IMG/VR virus record: IMGVR_UViG_3300028610_000109
Location: 1-27,212 of that record
Length of the DNA stretch: 27,212 nt
Direction: 5' to 3' (one strand)
From: a virus
Below the pieces are notes generated by a model that ran no database searches, had not been told where the DNA came from, and was given only the letters and a program-made list of their open reading frames with translations. Below are positions 16,901 through 23,446 of the stretch, one piece after another (position 1 is the first letter of the stretch; the number at the start of each line of letters is the position of its first letter). Both the position numbers and the translations under genes were made by a program.

Positions 16901-17644
16901 AACGATAATTTCATTTGTTTTTATTCAACTTCCGGTCATGGTTTCTCGGGATCATTTATAAAGACCATAACAACAACAACAGTAATAGATGAGTTTATTA
17001 TCCTTGAGTGGGACATGTCCGACTTGACGGCTGGCGGTAATGACTGGATAACCAATACAATCACTCGGCTCCGGATTGATCTTGGGACAACAACGTCTGA
17101 CGATTTCGTGATTGACTGGATATCGGTAGGAAGAGATTCTAGCCCGGCTGCGACGATAAACACAAAGGATCTATTAGGTGATACCTTTGATCTATCAGGA
17201 AACTTCACAATAGTAAAAGCTGCATCACTTCCGATTAACTTATGGCAGATCGATATAGATGGATCTACGCCAGTGTCATTGGCTTCAAACACAACATTCA
17301 CATTCGATGAAGCAGGAACTTATCTTGTATCATTTGCACTAGCCGGGTCAGTGTTCCCGGACCAGGGTACAAATGACGATGAAGCATTCCTGGCTGAGAT
17401 CTGGATTGAAGTGGACGCTGGTGGTGGTTTCACGCGCATAGCTGGCGGTGATGCGAACGAAGCTGGATTCTCGCCAACCAACAGTGCAACAAGTCGGTCA
17501 GCTTCATGGACGGCAACAAGGATCATTGATGCGTCTGCTGGTGATGATATGAAAATAATGACCCGTGGTGTATTATCTAGTGGTACGGTAGCGTCATCAA
17601 CATCATATCTTAGTATCTTGAAGCTGGAGCAAATACGAGGATGA
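13913..17644 (+). CDS. Tail tip/central fibre protein, gpJ-like, with added lectin-like modules
   Basis: The 1243-residue protein is the likely hub and host-recognition tip. I start it at the ATG at 13913, seven bases after AAGGGTGG, rather than the GTG at 13904. A hydrophobic N-terminus (residues 3-35) precedes the conserved AVTLKSAIEHRTIIYGEVAT and hub beta domains. About residues 343-472 (DNGTFPDTTGWTKQGNGTMA to EFDDVEMYLVSE) is a carbohydrate-binding-like jelly roll that interrupts the hub between FFIRAGRYGVGPTL and LVDESWMRDDLGVYPSLSKD. Two fibronectin-III-like domains lie at about 655-720 and 770-865. The C-terminus has another lectin-like module (about 935-1075) and a C1q/TNF-like jelly roll (about 1083-1243), probably a trimeric receptor-binding head. 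Confidence 0.85.
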   Translation: MPAAVAIVGAIVAGATLAVTVIAQSAILSTIALMALDAGVRKLFGAKPPSIDTDLMRAVTLKSAIEHRTIIYGEVATGGVLNYFNASGTDNKDLWTVVAYAGHHCNDMTAIFLDDRFISAADIGSWSEGSTGKTVEAGDYFIDGQGYVKLYKHLGGDAQTANTALIAAVAEWTDTEDGEQVGYGIIKLTIADESQKIFENGSPQNFRALWEGKDNIYDPLLQYVGGTVTQSTVDQSNPSFQAYTTNPILATSDYCVDARVGFSIPAARINWQTILDEAAYCDRQVATSTTDVTENRFTCNALLSTGNAHDENILSLLTACNGRMGYKNGLFFIRAGRYGVGPTLIDNGTFPDTTGWTKQGNGTMAAPSGQLLLTNTAGGNVMGVTPVTTVVGNIYALTAWSRTSSNEADNYQLLKSDNADGSAPDVTNTITTEDAQLRIEFAATATTSYIGLKLNSTTDTLTAEFDDVEMYLVSETLVDESWMRDDLGVYPSLSKDARFNNARGFYSSRDEQWKKVEAMEVRNTAFESRDNSERIYESFDLPATNHEDEAQRILHKLIQQTDEQKTIQMPCNYKALQVAVHDFVHVSIAELNFASKVFRVVNIDIAENDGVDLTLTEDSIDGYQDPDLADYTTRTPGGISFGSFEVPDPTAATVTAKEGGNLVEWVSPVATYYDVVEVYAHTANVFGSATKIHEGRGSSFLHKLDLGELRFYWVRARWSEEFSTEVPTSPTSSQALNTLSDTATNFDGRNDRDGSAITAPVVAGDGSAIDHVVATSGDADISFEWGWGGSEPDIDGFLIYQRQSTSASSYNFGATAAEETIVSVPADRRHFFLYGVPIDKYYTFGVQAFRVVDPDVAASGLILTSIIQPALGSEDPFQPASSVAFSGDVTGTVNSIDAAVVTAGAALGDTSSQATGVADNADVTIDNTMGAVKSWVFTSDNDEWVPAGATLTHQGDGTTLYESTSTDPKITSQPDLVIEGAADFKLRARVKRKAGSNDNFICFYSTSGHGFSGSFIKTITTTTVIDEFIILEWDMSDLTAGGNDWITNTITRLRIDLGTTTSDDFVIDWISVGRDSSPAATINTKDLLGDTFDLSGNFTIVKAASLPINLWQIDIDGSTPVSLASNTTFTFDEAGTYLVSFALAGSVFPDQGTNDDEAFLAEIWIEVDAGGGFTRIAGGDANEAGFSPTNSATSRSASWTATRIIDASAGDDMKIMTRGVLSSGTVASSTSYLSILKLEQIRG

Positions 17645-18132
17645 CAATTCAGTCAGAGTCATTATCAATAGTAAAAGAGCTTGTATCTACTCCTAATGGT
17701 CAGGTTAGGCTTTGGGGAGTCATTGTATCAGGTGGGGCTGCTTTTGGTGCTGGCTTTGGCATTGCTGTTGATCCTCTGCTGATATTGGGGTCATTTGTTG
17801 CTGGTGTGATATTCATCCTGATATCGATATGGATGGCAGATAGGAGAGCTGGGTTTGAATCGAGGGAACGCAGGGACCAAGACAGACCAGCTACGCCAGT
17901 CAGTGATAGAACGATGGATTTTTGCAAACTCATAACCAGGCCAATGGAGCAACACCAGGTTGCTCAAATACCTTATAAAGATGATGATCAGTTGACACAC
18001 GATGATGCAATCAGGAAACTGAAGATTCTAAGAGCAAAAGAAGGTGCAAGCGGTGGTGCAGACATTTACTGGATCAACGGAAAGTTTTACCCTCGTACGG
18101 ATCAAACGGTGATAGCCGCAACCAGGGAATGA
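17641..18132 (+). CDS. Membrane protein with two helices, 163 aa
   Basis: The start overlaps the tip gene stop (ATGA). Two hydrophobic helices are evident, about residues 25-42 (WGVIVSGGAAFGAGFGIAV) and 46-65 (LLILGSFVAGVIFILISIWM), followed by a basic stop-transfer patch (ADRRAGFESRERRDQDR) and a polar tail of about 95 residues. The tail ends with GGADIYWINGKFYPRTDQTV. The layout fits a two-helix holin or another lysis-region membrane protein, but no family is recognised and the tail is long for a holin. It could also be a virion-associated membrane protein. Confidence 0.65.
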   Translation: MTIQSESLSIVKELVSTPNGQVRLWGVIVSGGAAFGAGFGIAVDPLLILGSFVAGVIFILISIWMADRRAGFESRERRDQDRPATPVSDRTMDFCKLITRPMEQHQVAQIPYKDDDQLTHDDAIRKLKILRAKEGASGGADIYWINGKFYPRTDQTVIAATRE

Positions 18133-18133
18133 A

Positions 18134-18511
18134 ATGGAATTCACGCTTGGTGATGTGATAGCAATTGGATCTGTGTTGGTTTCATTGACTGCCTTCTTCT
18201 TTGGTTTGAGGGCCGTCATTAAAGAAAACCACAACTTGCAGCTGATTGAAATTAAGAAAGTCGAAGACAATTCATTACATGTCAGATCATGGGTCGAAAA
18301 AGAAGCTGAAATGCAACTTCGCACATTGCACGAATTACACAACATAAAAGACAGTGACGGTGTGCCAGTCTGGTATGTTAGACAGTCATTGGAAAAGGTA
18401 ATGCAGGGAATGGTCGCAACAGTCGCGCAGTTATCATTGGTAGTACAGGAAAGCAATCTTATCAACAACAAGATATTGGCTGAATTGAAATCCTTTGAGG
18501 TTAAAAACTAA
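18134..18511 (+). CDS. Single-helix membrane protein with coiled coil, 125 aa
   Basis: The ATG follows the previous stop by one base, with an AGGGAATGAA ribosome site. One hydrophobic helix lies near residues 7-25 (DVIAIGSVLVSLTAFFFGL) and the remainder is charged and helical, probably coiled-coil (HVRSWVEKEAEMQLRTLHEL; NLINNKILAELKSFEVK). This resembles hemolysin XhlA-like or inner-membrane spanin-like proteins of lysis cassettes, but no lipoprotein partner is seen and no signature decides. Its stop overlaps the next start (TAATG). Confidence 0.65.
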   Translation: MEFTLGDVIAIGSVLVSLTAFFFGLRAVIKENHNLQLIEIKKVEDNSLHVRSWVEKEAEMQLRTLHELHNIKDSDGVPVWYVRQSLEKVMQGMVATVAQLSLVVQESNLINNKILAELKSFEVKN

Positions 18512-19887
18512 TGGCCGACGCACCCAAACATCAAACCCACAATCCGCCAGCTCGTGGGTTCATATCGCCAGAAAAACTTCATCAAGTCACCGGAGAACCA
18601 ACCGGGAATAGTACAACAGTACCGCTTCAAGCTGGTGGCGTATTCACTGGCGCGACTGAAGAGGTAACTGCTTATACCTCATTAACCATCTTCTGTTTTA
18701 CTGACGTACACTCACAGACAGAAGGGCTCAAGGTACAGTTTTCGACGGACGGCGAGAACTGGGATAAAACCATTTCATATAGCGTTCAAGCCGATGTAGA
18801 TTTTTTTGTATCCATCAAAACAAGATCAAAGTTTTTTAGAGTGATCTACACCAATGAGACGCAAGCGCAGACGTTTTTCAGACTACAGACCATTCTGTAT
18901 GTAAATAGAATAGACGATTTTGATGAATATGACTTAACTGCTATCGCAGACGGTAAAGTACCTGGGAAAACTCTTGTTCACAAATATGGTAGAAATCCGG
19001 ACGTTGGTACTGGTAGCTTTGAGTCTGTGTGGAATGGTGGCGGGGAATATGCAGGACATAACGCCACAGCGGCTGAAATTTTAACAGTCAATAGTAATTC
19101 TGATGAAGACGCAGGTACATTGCTTTCAACAGGAACCAGCACGTCAGGCAATTCAGGCGGGTTGACAGATACTGGTGCAAGTTTCATTACGGACACTGTA
19201 GCTATTGGTGACGTATTAATAAACGATACGCATAAGGCGCATGGAATCATAACTGCACTTACTGAGACGACTGTCAGTGTTGAGAGGATGTCAGGAAAAA
19301 TCAAGACAAACAACGCTGGCGATGTATACAGGATAGTTACCAAAGCAGCCACCGGTTGTCCAGTAGTGAAACTTCTATTTTTGCTTGACGGAAACCTGGA
19401 CAATGAAACATCAGAATATGTGATAACAAACGGGCAATCTCTGGTTGATACCACAGGGACATACAGAAGACAAAGTCGAGGTCGTGCTGTTGGTGGAGAC
19501 TCTGTTGGTGATATAACATGCGCCCAGAAAGTTACAACAGCAAATATATTTATGGTAATGCCCGCAGGATATAACACAACAATGGTTTGTGCATATACAT
19601 TACCCAGAGGTAAGCATGGTCTTTTCGTAAACTGGTTCAGCTCTATACTCGGTTCGACAACCGCGTCAGCTGACATGAGATTACAGACCAGAGAAGTCAA
19701 CGACGTTTTTGTTGTGCAAGAAGAGGTAACTTTGCGAAGTTCTGGAACTTCATATATAGCGAGGGAATTTAGTGTGCCAAAGGACTCGCTTGACGAAATG
19801 ACAGACATAAAGGTAAACGTCCAGGCGTCACTCAACAACACAGTGATATCAGCGGGTTTTGATCTGCTATTGATTGACGATGATTAA
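18511..19887 (+). CDS. Virion appendage protein, tail fibre-like, 458 aa
   Basis: A beta-rich, soluble protein. Residues about 35-125 form a sandwich with VQFSTDGENWDKTISYSVQA and the strand KFFRVIYTNETQAQTFFRLQ. Then comes HKYGRNPDVGTGSFESVWNG with GGEYAGHNATAAEIL, a motif I associate with fibre or structural proteins of marine and environmental phages, and a segment DTGASFITDTVAIGDVLIND with HGIITALTETTVSVERM, another common element of such proteins. The C-terminal 200 residues are a further beta domain. It shares the S.DG/NW sandwich style with the 6167 and 8852 genes. Lysis-type genes on both sides make the location slightly unusual. A structural role is inferred. Confidence 0.7.
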   Translation: MADAPKHQTHNPPARGFISPEKLHQVTGEPTGNSTTVPLQAGGVFTGATEEVTAYTSLTIFCFTDVHSQTEGLKVQFSTDGENWDKTISYSVQADVDFFVSIKTRSKFFRVIYTNETQAQTFFRLQTILYVNRIDDFDEYDLTAIADGKVPGKTLVHKYGRNPDVGTGSFESVWNGGGEYAGHNATAAEILTVNSNSDEDAGTLLSTGTSTSGNSGGLTDTGASFITDTVAIGDVLINDTHKAHGIITALTETTVSVERMSGKIKTNNAGDVYRIVTKAATGCPVVKLLFLLDGNLDNETSEYVITNGQSLVDTTGTYRRQSRGRAVGGDSVGDITCAQKVTTANIFMVMPAGYNTTMVCAYTLPRGKHGLFVNWFSSILGSTTASADMRLQTREVNDVFVVQEEVTLRSSGTSYIAREFSVPKDSLDEMTDIKVNVQASLNNTVISAGFDLLLIDDD

Positions 19888-20236
19888 AAACAAGCTGATT
19901 ATTTACAGATCACAGGACCTTGAACCAGGGTTTATTGGCAATACGTGCAGTTTTGAACACCGCGCATTCAACGATCGATCAGAACGCGCACAGGACGCTT
20001 ACAGGCGACTCAGAGACGACCTGCTACAAAACGGCATGATGCATCCTTTAATCACCTACAAGGGCCACATACTAATCGGAATGCGTCGTTTTGAGATATT
20101 GAGACAGCACAGAAACGATTTTCTCTGTTATGAAGTGCTGGAAGAGGTTGATACTTGGAGAGCTGAAGATATAAAGCGGTTAAAGGAATTCAAAGAATTT
20201 GTTTATGGTGACAGTTTAAATCAATTTATGGGGTGA
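19880..20236 (+). CDS. ParB/sulfiredoxin-fold small protein, copy 1
   Basis: About 118 residues from the ATG at 19880, which overlaps the previous stop by eight bases; a TTG at 19874 is less likely. Residues 41-74 (YRRLRDDLLQNGMMHPLITY, then HILIGMRRFEIL) match the core of the ParB N-terminal fold, in which a G-x-RR motif binds nucleotide; here it is Gly67, Arg69 and Arg70. No DNA-binding helix-turn-helix or CTPase-clamp region follows, so it is not a partition protein. It is paralogous to the gene at 20627, on the other side of the holin-like gene. The role is unknown. Stand-alone ParB-fold domains occur as nucleotide-dependent enzymes or nucleases, which are possibilities only. Confidence 0.7.
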   Translation: MIKNKLIIYRSQDLEPGFIGNTCSFEHRAFNDRSERAQDAYRRLRDDLLQNGMMHPLITYKGHILIGMRRFEILRQHRNDFLCYEVLEEVDTWRAEDIKRLKEFKEFVYGDSLNQFMG

Positions 20237-20240
20237 TATT

Positions 20241-20630
20241 ATGGCAATGGATCCAATCACGGCTGGATTAGGTTTGGTTCAAACATTTGTTGGTAAGTTT
20301 GTTGAGAACAAGGACCTTGCAGCAAGGCTGATAGCTCAATCCAAGAGCGAAGAATTCAATGGAGAGTTGTCGCTGTTAGTAGGTCAGATGGAGATCAACA
20401 AGATTGAAGCGACTCACAAGTCAATATTCGTGTCAGGGTGGCGTCCTGCAATCGGTTGGATATGTGGAGCTGGGCTTGCATACAATACGATATTATCCCC
20501 GTTCCTCAGTATCTGGCTTGATGTACCACCCGTTGACTCTGCATTGCTTACGAGCGTTTTAATGGGTATGCTTGGACTCGGAGCAATGAGAACAGTTGAA
20601 AAGACAAAGGGAGTTTCCAGAGAAACATGA
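20241..20630 (+). CDS. Holin-like protein (3TM-type holin)
   Basis: The 129-residue protein ends with two clear hydrophobic helices, about residues 68-91 (RPAIGWICGAGLAYNTILSP) and 99-116 (DSALLTSVLMGMLGLGAM), followed by a short charged tail. The SIFVSGWRPAIGWICGAGLA stretch is the hallmark of the Holin_3TMs family (PF11351). The N-terminal helical region (residues 1-60) would face the cytoplasm. Such proteins make membrane holes that let endolysin reach the wall. No endolysin is adjacent. The upstream GGGGTGAT fits a ribosome site, and the stop overlaps the next start (ATGA). Confidence 0.85.
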   Translation: MAMDPITAGLGLVQTFVGKFVENKDLAARLIAQSKSEEFNGELSLLVGQMEINKIEATHKSIFVSGWRPAIGWICGAGLAYNTILSPFLSIWLDVPPVDSALLTSVLMGMLGLGAMRTVEKTKGVSRET

Positions 20631-20977
20631 AACTGAAACCATGCACTCGAAAAACGGAAGAGTTAACACCAGGGTTAGCGGTTGGGAGAGTCTGTTTTAA
20701 GTTCACCTTATATGAGAATAGAGGATCAATGGACCAGGCACGCTTTGATTCGTTACGTCAGGATCTATTGGCCAATGGAATCAGGAATCCTTTAATCATT
20801 CACGATAATCATATACTCATTGGAATGAGACGATTCGATATTATGCGGGAACAACTAGACGAATTCGATTGTCTTGAGCTGGTTGATGAAGATCTCTCAA
20901 AATGGTCAAGTGCCAGTGTATTAAATCTAATCAAGATAGTGAACCATGAATACCGCGAGAGAGACAGAGCAGCATAG
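20627..20977 (+). CDS. ParB/sulfiredoxin-fold small protein, copy 2
   Basis: The 116-residue protein is a clear paralogue of the one at 19880. Aligned features are LTPG, FDSLRQDLLANGIRNPLIIH, the HILIGMRRFDIM core with Gly66, Arg68 and Arg69, and a conserved FDCLELVDEDLSKW tail region matching FLCYEVLEEVDTW. The pair differ at most other positions, so the duplication is old. Like copy 1 it has no DNA-binding domain. The start overlaps the holin-like stop and the end overlaps the methyltransferase by 32 bases, which suggests co-translation and possibly a joint function. The substrate is unknown. Confidence 0.7.
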   Translation: MKLKPCTRKTEELTPGLAVGRVCFKFTLYENRGSMDQARFDSLRQDLLANGIRNPLIIHDNHILIGMRRFDIMREQLDEFDCLELVDEDLSKWSSASVLNLIKIVNHEYRERDRAA

Positions 20978-21491
20978 ATACATAGAACTGTATAAACACG
21001 GTTACGGAATGACCAGGGACAGACTGGACGCAATCAAAGCCGGTATCATAACGCTCAACAGATCAGAGTATTTTCAGAACGCTGTAGATATTGGCGCTGG
21101 TCGTGGCGAGGTTGTAAGCTTCTTAAACAAATTCATTTGCGAGGCAACCGGGACTGAAGTTGTACCAGATCTATGCAAGAACGAAACAATCAGAGCGGAA
21201 ATCCACGACTTACGTTTCAAAGACAACTCAAGAGATCTTGTAACCTGCCTTGATGTTCTTGAACACATCCTACCGGAAGATACAGACAAAGCCATTAGCG
21301 AACTAACCAGAGTTAGCAGTAACATTGTTTTCGTATCAGTCAACAATCAACCGTCAAAAACACCAGGCGGTGATCTTCACATCAACAAACGACCCTATCA
21401 AGAGTGGAGAGATCTACTATCACAGTATGGAACAGTATCTGAATTCCACCGTCACACAATCTCAAAGTATTATTCATTAAAGTTGAATTAA
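20946..21491 (+). CDS. Class I SAM-dependent methyltransferase, 181 aa
   Basis: Motif I for S-adenosylmethionine binding is AVDIGAGRGEVVSFL (about residues 46-60), motif II is near TGTEVVPDL, and the post-motif acidic turn and motif IV are DLVTCLDVLEHILPED (about 97-112), the Methyltransf_11/23 pattern. GGDLHINKRPYQEWRDLLSQ (about 141-160) resembles the end of small-molecule or sugar methyltransferases. There is no target-recognition domain, so DNA is an unlikely substrate. The gene starts inside the ParB-like copy 2 and is the last of this transcription unit before a strong promoter at 21496. Substrate unknown; a surface glycan, nucleotide or metabolite are candidates. Confidence 0.85.
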   Translation: MNTARETEQHRYIELYKHGYGMTRDRLDAIKAGIITLNRSEYFQNAVDIGAGRGEVVSFLNKFICEATGTEVVPDLCKNETIRAEIHDLRFKDNSRDLVTCLDVLEHILPEDTDKAISELTRVSSNIVFVSVNNQPSKTPGGDLHINKRPYQEWRDLLSQYGTVSEFHRHTISKYYSLKLN

Positions 21492-21495
21492 TCGC

Positions 21496-21523
21496 TTGAC
21501 CATTCATTACCCTTACGTATAAT
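21496..21523 (+). promoter_or_regulatory. Sigma70-type promoter, TTGACC-16-TATAAT
   Basis: The -35 box TTGACC (21496-21501) and -10 box TATAAT (21518-21523) are separated by 16 bases, in the gap after the methyltransferase stop. Transcription would begin near 21530 and run into the gene at 21554. The sequence closely matches the promoter at 26499-26526. Confidence 0.8.
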
Positions 21524-21553
21524 AGAATCACATCAACGAAGGGAAAAAAAGAA

Positions 21554-21820
21554 ATGGCAAACTCAGCACCGCTTACTTGCAATCCCACCACATTCAAAAA
21601 GCCCGTTAATCATATTGACTCACATCAGATTGCTATTGATGACGTTAAGCAAGCAATGCGAGATTTGCAGCAACTAAGATCAGATCATCAACACGAAGTG
21701 GATTTGCATTTTGATACAAGCATCTTTGCAAACTTCCTATTGGAAATCGAAGGATTCCATACATGGGTAGCAGACGAGCTGGCAATGACGGAAGAGGAAA
21801 GGCAGCACCATACATCGTAA
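21554..21820 (+). CDS. Hypothetical protein, 88 aa, first gene after promoter
   Basis: A strong ribosome site (GAAGGGAAAAAAAGAA) precedes the ATG. The protein is helical and acidic, with DDVKQAMRDLQQLRSDHQHE and EIEGFHTWVADELAMTEEER. No cysteine pairs, membrane segments or catalytic motifs are seen beyond a single Cys. It is the promoter-proximal gene of the right-hand module and so likely made early and at high level, as is common for host-takeover proteins; that role is inference from position. The family is not recognised. Confidence 0.65.
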   Translation: MANSAPLTCNPTTFKKPVNHIDSHQIAIDDVKQAMRDLQQLRSDHQHEVDLHFDTSIFANFLLEIEGFHTWVADELAMTEEERQHHTS

Positions 21821-21838
21821 CATCGACCCACCACCACC

Positions 21839-21860
21839 TGGCCAGCCATAGAGCTGGCTA
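21839..21860 (+). other. Hairpin between two small genes
   Basis: GCCAGC (21841-21846) and GCTGGC (21853-21858) with loop CATAGA form a six-pair stem, extended to eight by a G-U and a T-A pair. No T run follows, so it is not a strong terminator. It may tune expression of downstream genes or protect RNA ends. Confidence 0.4.
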
Positions 21861-21901
21861 AGTGCGTAGAAACATACTGAAATCAACGGGAGTGATTAGT
21901 C

Positions 21902-22267
21902 ATGGGTTGGGTAAATAACGAATGCGTGATTGCATCAACAGAAATCAGCAAGTACATGGATGTCATAAAATCCAAAGCAAAGTTACTTGAAAAAGAAGAA
22001 CAGAGTTTAATTGCATTCCTGCCCAGTCTCGTCAACGGCAAACAGACTGTCATCATTGCACCAGATGGAAGTAAAACAGGCTGGTCTAATGATCTCGTGG
22101 GTGATGCTTTACGAAATTGGCTAATTGACCTGATAGGAGAGTTTGATTACGACGACGGATCAAACCCTTTCCAATGGGTTGAAGTTGGATTTGGCGACTT
22201 TGGACAGAAGATACTCAGGGGTAACAACAAGAACCAGATCAATAACAAACGGTACGCTACTAATTAA
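21902..22267 (+). CDS. Hypothetical protein, 121 aa
   Basis: A ribosome site AACGGGAGTGATTAGTC precedes the ATG; almost the same leader (AACGGGAGTGAGATAAC) precedes the next gene at 22283. The protein begins GWVNNECVIASTEISKYMDV, then a helical segment SKAKLLEKEEQSLIAFLPSL. A later stretch contains IIAPDGSKTGWSNDLVGDAL, and it ends in a basic, Asn-rich tail (GNNKNQINNKRYATN). It resembles small, acidic-then-basic phage proteins found between host-takeover genes, but I recognise no family. There is no membrane segment. Confidence 0.65.
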   Translation: MGWVNNECVIASTEISKYMDVIKSKAKLLEKEEQSLIAFLPSLVNGKQTVIIAPDGSKTGWSNDLVGDALRNWLIDLIGEFDYDDGSNPFQWVEVGFGDFGQKILRGNNKNQINNKRYATN

Positions 22268-22282
22268 CGGGAGTGAGATAAC

Positions 22283-22705
22283 ATGTCAAGAAACGGATTC
22301 AAAGCAAGAATGGCGTCATGGGTCGCAGTAGCTAGAAAGTTACTATCCAGATCAAAGAAATCAGCACCAGAATATCAAAGCCCAAAAGAGGTTCAGGTAT
22401 TCCCATTCTATGCTGACCCTTTCGCAGAAGGACTCAAGAGAGAGCGAGCAGCAAGCCCAGATCGATTATTGTTCCCAACTTTCCGCCGAAGCAATAGAGA
22501 CACTGCTGTAATAAAATCAGTTGATGTCAGTGATAGAATGCTATCAACCTATGCACGCAAACAGCGTAAAGCCAAGCTCAGAAGGAAACAACATTCACCA
22601 TTGGTTGCTGACTACCGCAGAAGAGAGAGATACTGGCGTAATATCAGTAAAGAGTTTTCTAAAATGTGGAGTGATAGAGAAGGGTCTACATACCAACCAC
22701 AATAA
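22283..22705 (+). CDS. Basic hypothetical protein, 140 aa
   Basis: Strikingly rich in Arg and Lys: GFKARMASWVAVARKLLSRS near the start, then RKQRKAKLRRKQHSPLVADY and RRRERYWRNISKEFSKMWSD near the end. This charge suggests a nucleic-acid-binding or DNA-packing protein, but no domain is recognised. It starts after the same leader motif as the preceding gene, so the two probably share translation signals. It is the last gene before a hairpin with an A-tract and a gene-free stretch of about 400 bases. A second, shorter frame in the same region (22521-22736) looks like a shadow. Confidence 0.6.
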   Translation: MSRNGFKARMASWVAVARKLLSRSKKSAPEYQSPKEVQVFPFYADPFAEGLKRERAASPDRLLFPTFRRSNRDTAVIKSVDVSDRMLSTYARKQRKAKLRRKQHSPLVADYRRRERYWRNISKEFSKMWSDREGSTYQPQ

Positions 22706-22707
22706 AA

Positions 22708-22727
22708 AAGCCCCGGCTAAGGGGCTT
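22708..22727. terminator. GC-rich hairpin, T-run faces the minus strand
   Basis: AAGCCCC (22708-22714) pairs with GGGGCTT (22721-22727) across loop GGCTAA, directly after the gene at 22283. On the plus strand the stem is followed by AAAAGTTG, a poor tail. The upstream run AAAAAA (22704-22709) gives a proper U-run only for a minus-strand transcript. It may be a degenerate bidirectional terminator. Confidence 0.55.
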
Positions 22728-23131
22728 AAAAGTTGAATTGTCGCCCATGAAGGTGTAGATTCAACAATACCAGAGCGAGGCGTGAACCTCATTCAACGGT
22801 GATGTAACGAACTTAGGAAGATACAAGACCGATTCATCTGATATAGATTCAAGATTTTACAGAGCATTCAGACGAATCGCAACCCCTTCCAAAGCTACAC
22901 CACCTGACCATGACGATCTGAACTCAATCTGAGAATTGACAGGCGAGAGCGTTGGGAATAAATAAACCCATCAACCCAGTTGACCCTCTGGACAATCGCC
23001 AGGTTGAACATGAAACATTCAATCACCAAGACTCGCTATTCGAATATGTCAATTCAGGTCGTCATAGAATCGAATGCCGTTGACGGTATAAAAGGGAATT
23101 ACTAAGATTAAATCAAAAGAAGGTTAACAAG
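22728..23131. other. Gene-free stretch of about 400 bases with repeats and a possible promoter
   Basis: No convincing gene is seen; the longest start-to-stop frame is a 31-codon ORF at 23010-23105 with a weak AGGT site. The 5' end holds GTTGAAT (22732-22738) and two copies of its complement, ATTCAAC at 22759-22765 and 22791-22797, which could pair alternatively, plus a small hairpin GAGG/CCTC between them. A perfect -35 box TTGACA lies at 22936-22941 with a poor -10 (TAAATA, 22959-22964, 17-base spacing). The stretch may carry regulatory sites, a small RNA or a decayed gene. Confidence 0.45.
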
Positions 23132-23446
23132 ATGGAAATAATCGAATCATTAGTGCCGGAACAGACCATTGAACAGTTCGCGGATGACCACGATCTCATA
23201 ATGGAAATACATGAGCGTCGAGCAACAGAAAGAACTCAAACCCATTTATCTAGATATTATTGCCATTTCAGGCGCGGCGAGATAAAAGACGGATCGAAGC
23301 TAATTGGAGCCACTGGTAATGGAAACACAAAAGCAGAAGCAATAACAAATTACGCCAACAGAATTTCAGAAAGAAAGTTAGTAATAAACTCGACGAGAAC
23401 TGGCAGAAAAGAGCTGGATGTTCCAAGACTGATAACTGGAATATGA
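23132..23446 (+). CDS. Conserved phage-type hypothetical protein, 104 aa
   Basis: The ribosome site AAGAAGG precedes the ATG. The central part (YYCHFRRGEIKDGSKLIGAT then GNGNTKAEAITNYANRISER) resembles a small family I recall from other phages, with an alternating strand-helix pattern reminiscent of a dsRNA-binding fold: strand, Gly-rich turn, then a helix with AxxNYAxxIS. Function is not known. The stop overlaps the start of the cytosine methyltransferase (ATGA at 23443), so the two are probably co-translated. It could be a methyltransferase partner or an unrelated takeover protein. Confidence 0.7.
   Translation: MEIIESLVPEQTIEQFADDHDLIMEIHERRATERTQTHLSRYYCHFRRGEIKDGSKLIGATGNGNTKAEAITNYANRISERKLVINSTRTGRKELDVPRLITGI

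Noticed and set aside
18978-19841. Long minus-strand frame, 287 codons, opposite the fibre-like gene
   Set aside because: It is the mirror of a good plus-strand gene, has no ribosome site, and its composition (many Ser, Val, Pro) reflects antisense of beta-rich coding sequence.
22521-22736. A 71-codon plus-strand frame overlapping the basic protein gene
   Set aside because: No ribosome site; it ends beyond the hairpin after the gene; likely a shadow.
23081-23092. TTGACGG with TATAAA directly before the gene at 23132
   Set aside because: The two boxes almost touch, so they cannot be the -35 and -10 of one promoter, and no proper -35 lies 16-18 bases before TATAAA.
23010-23105. A 31-codon ORF (MKHSITKTRYSNMSIQVVIE...) in the gene-free stretch
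   Set aside because: Weak ribosome site, too short to judge, and no support from codon pattern; mentioned only as part of the gap description.
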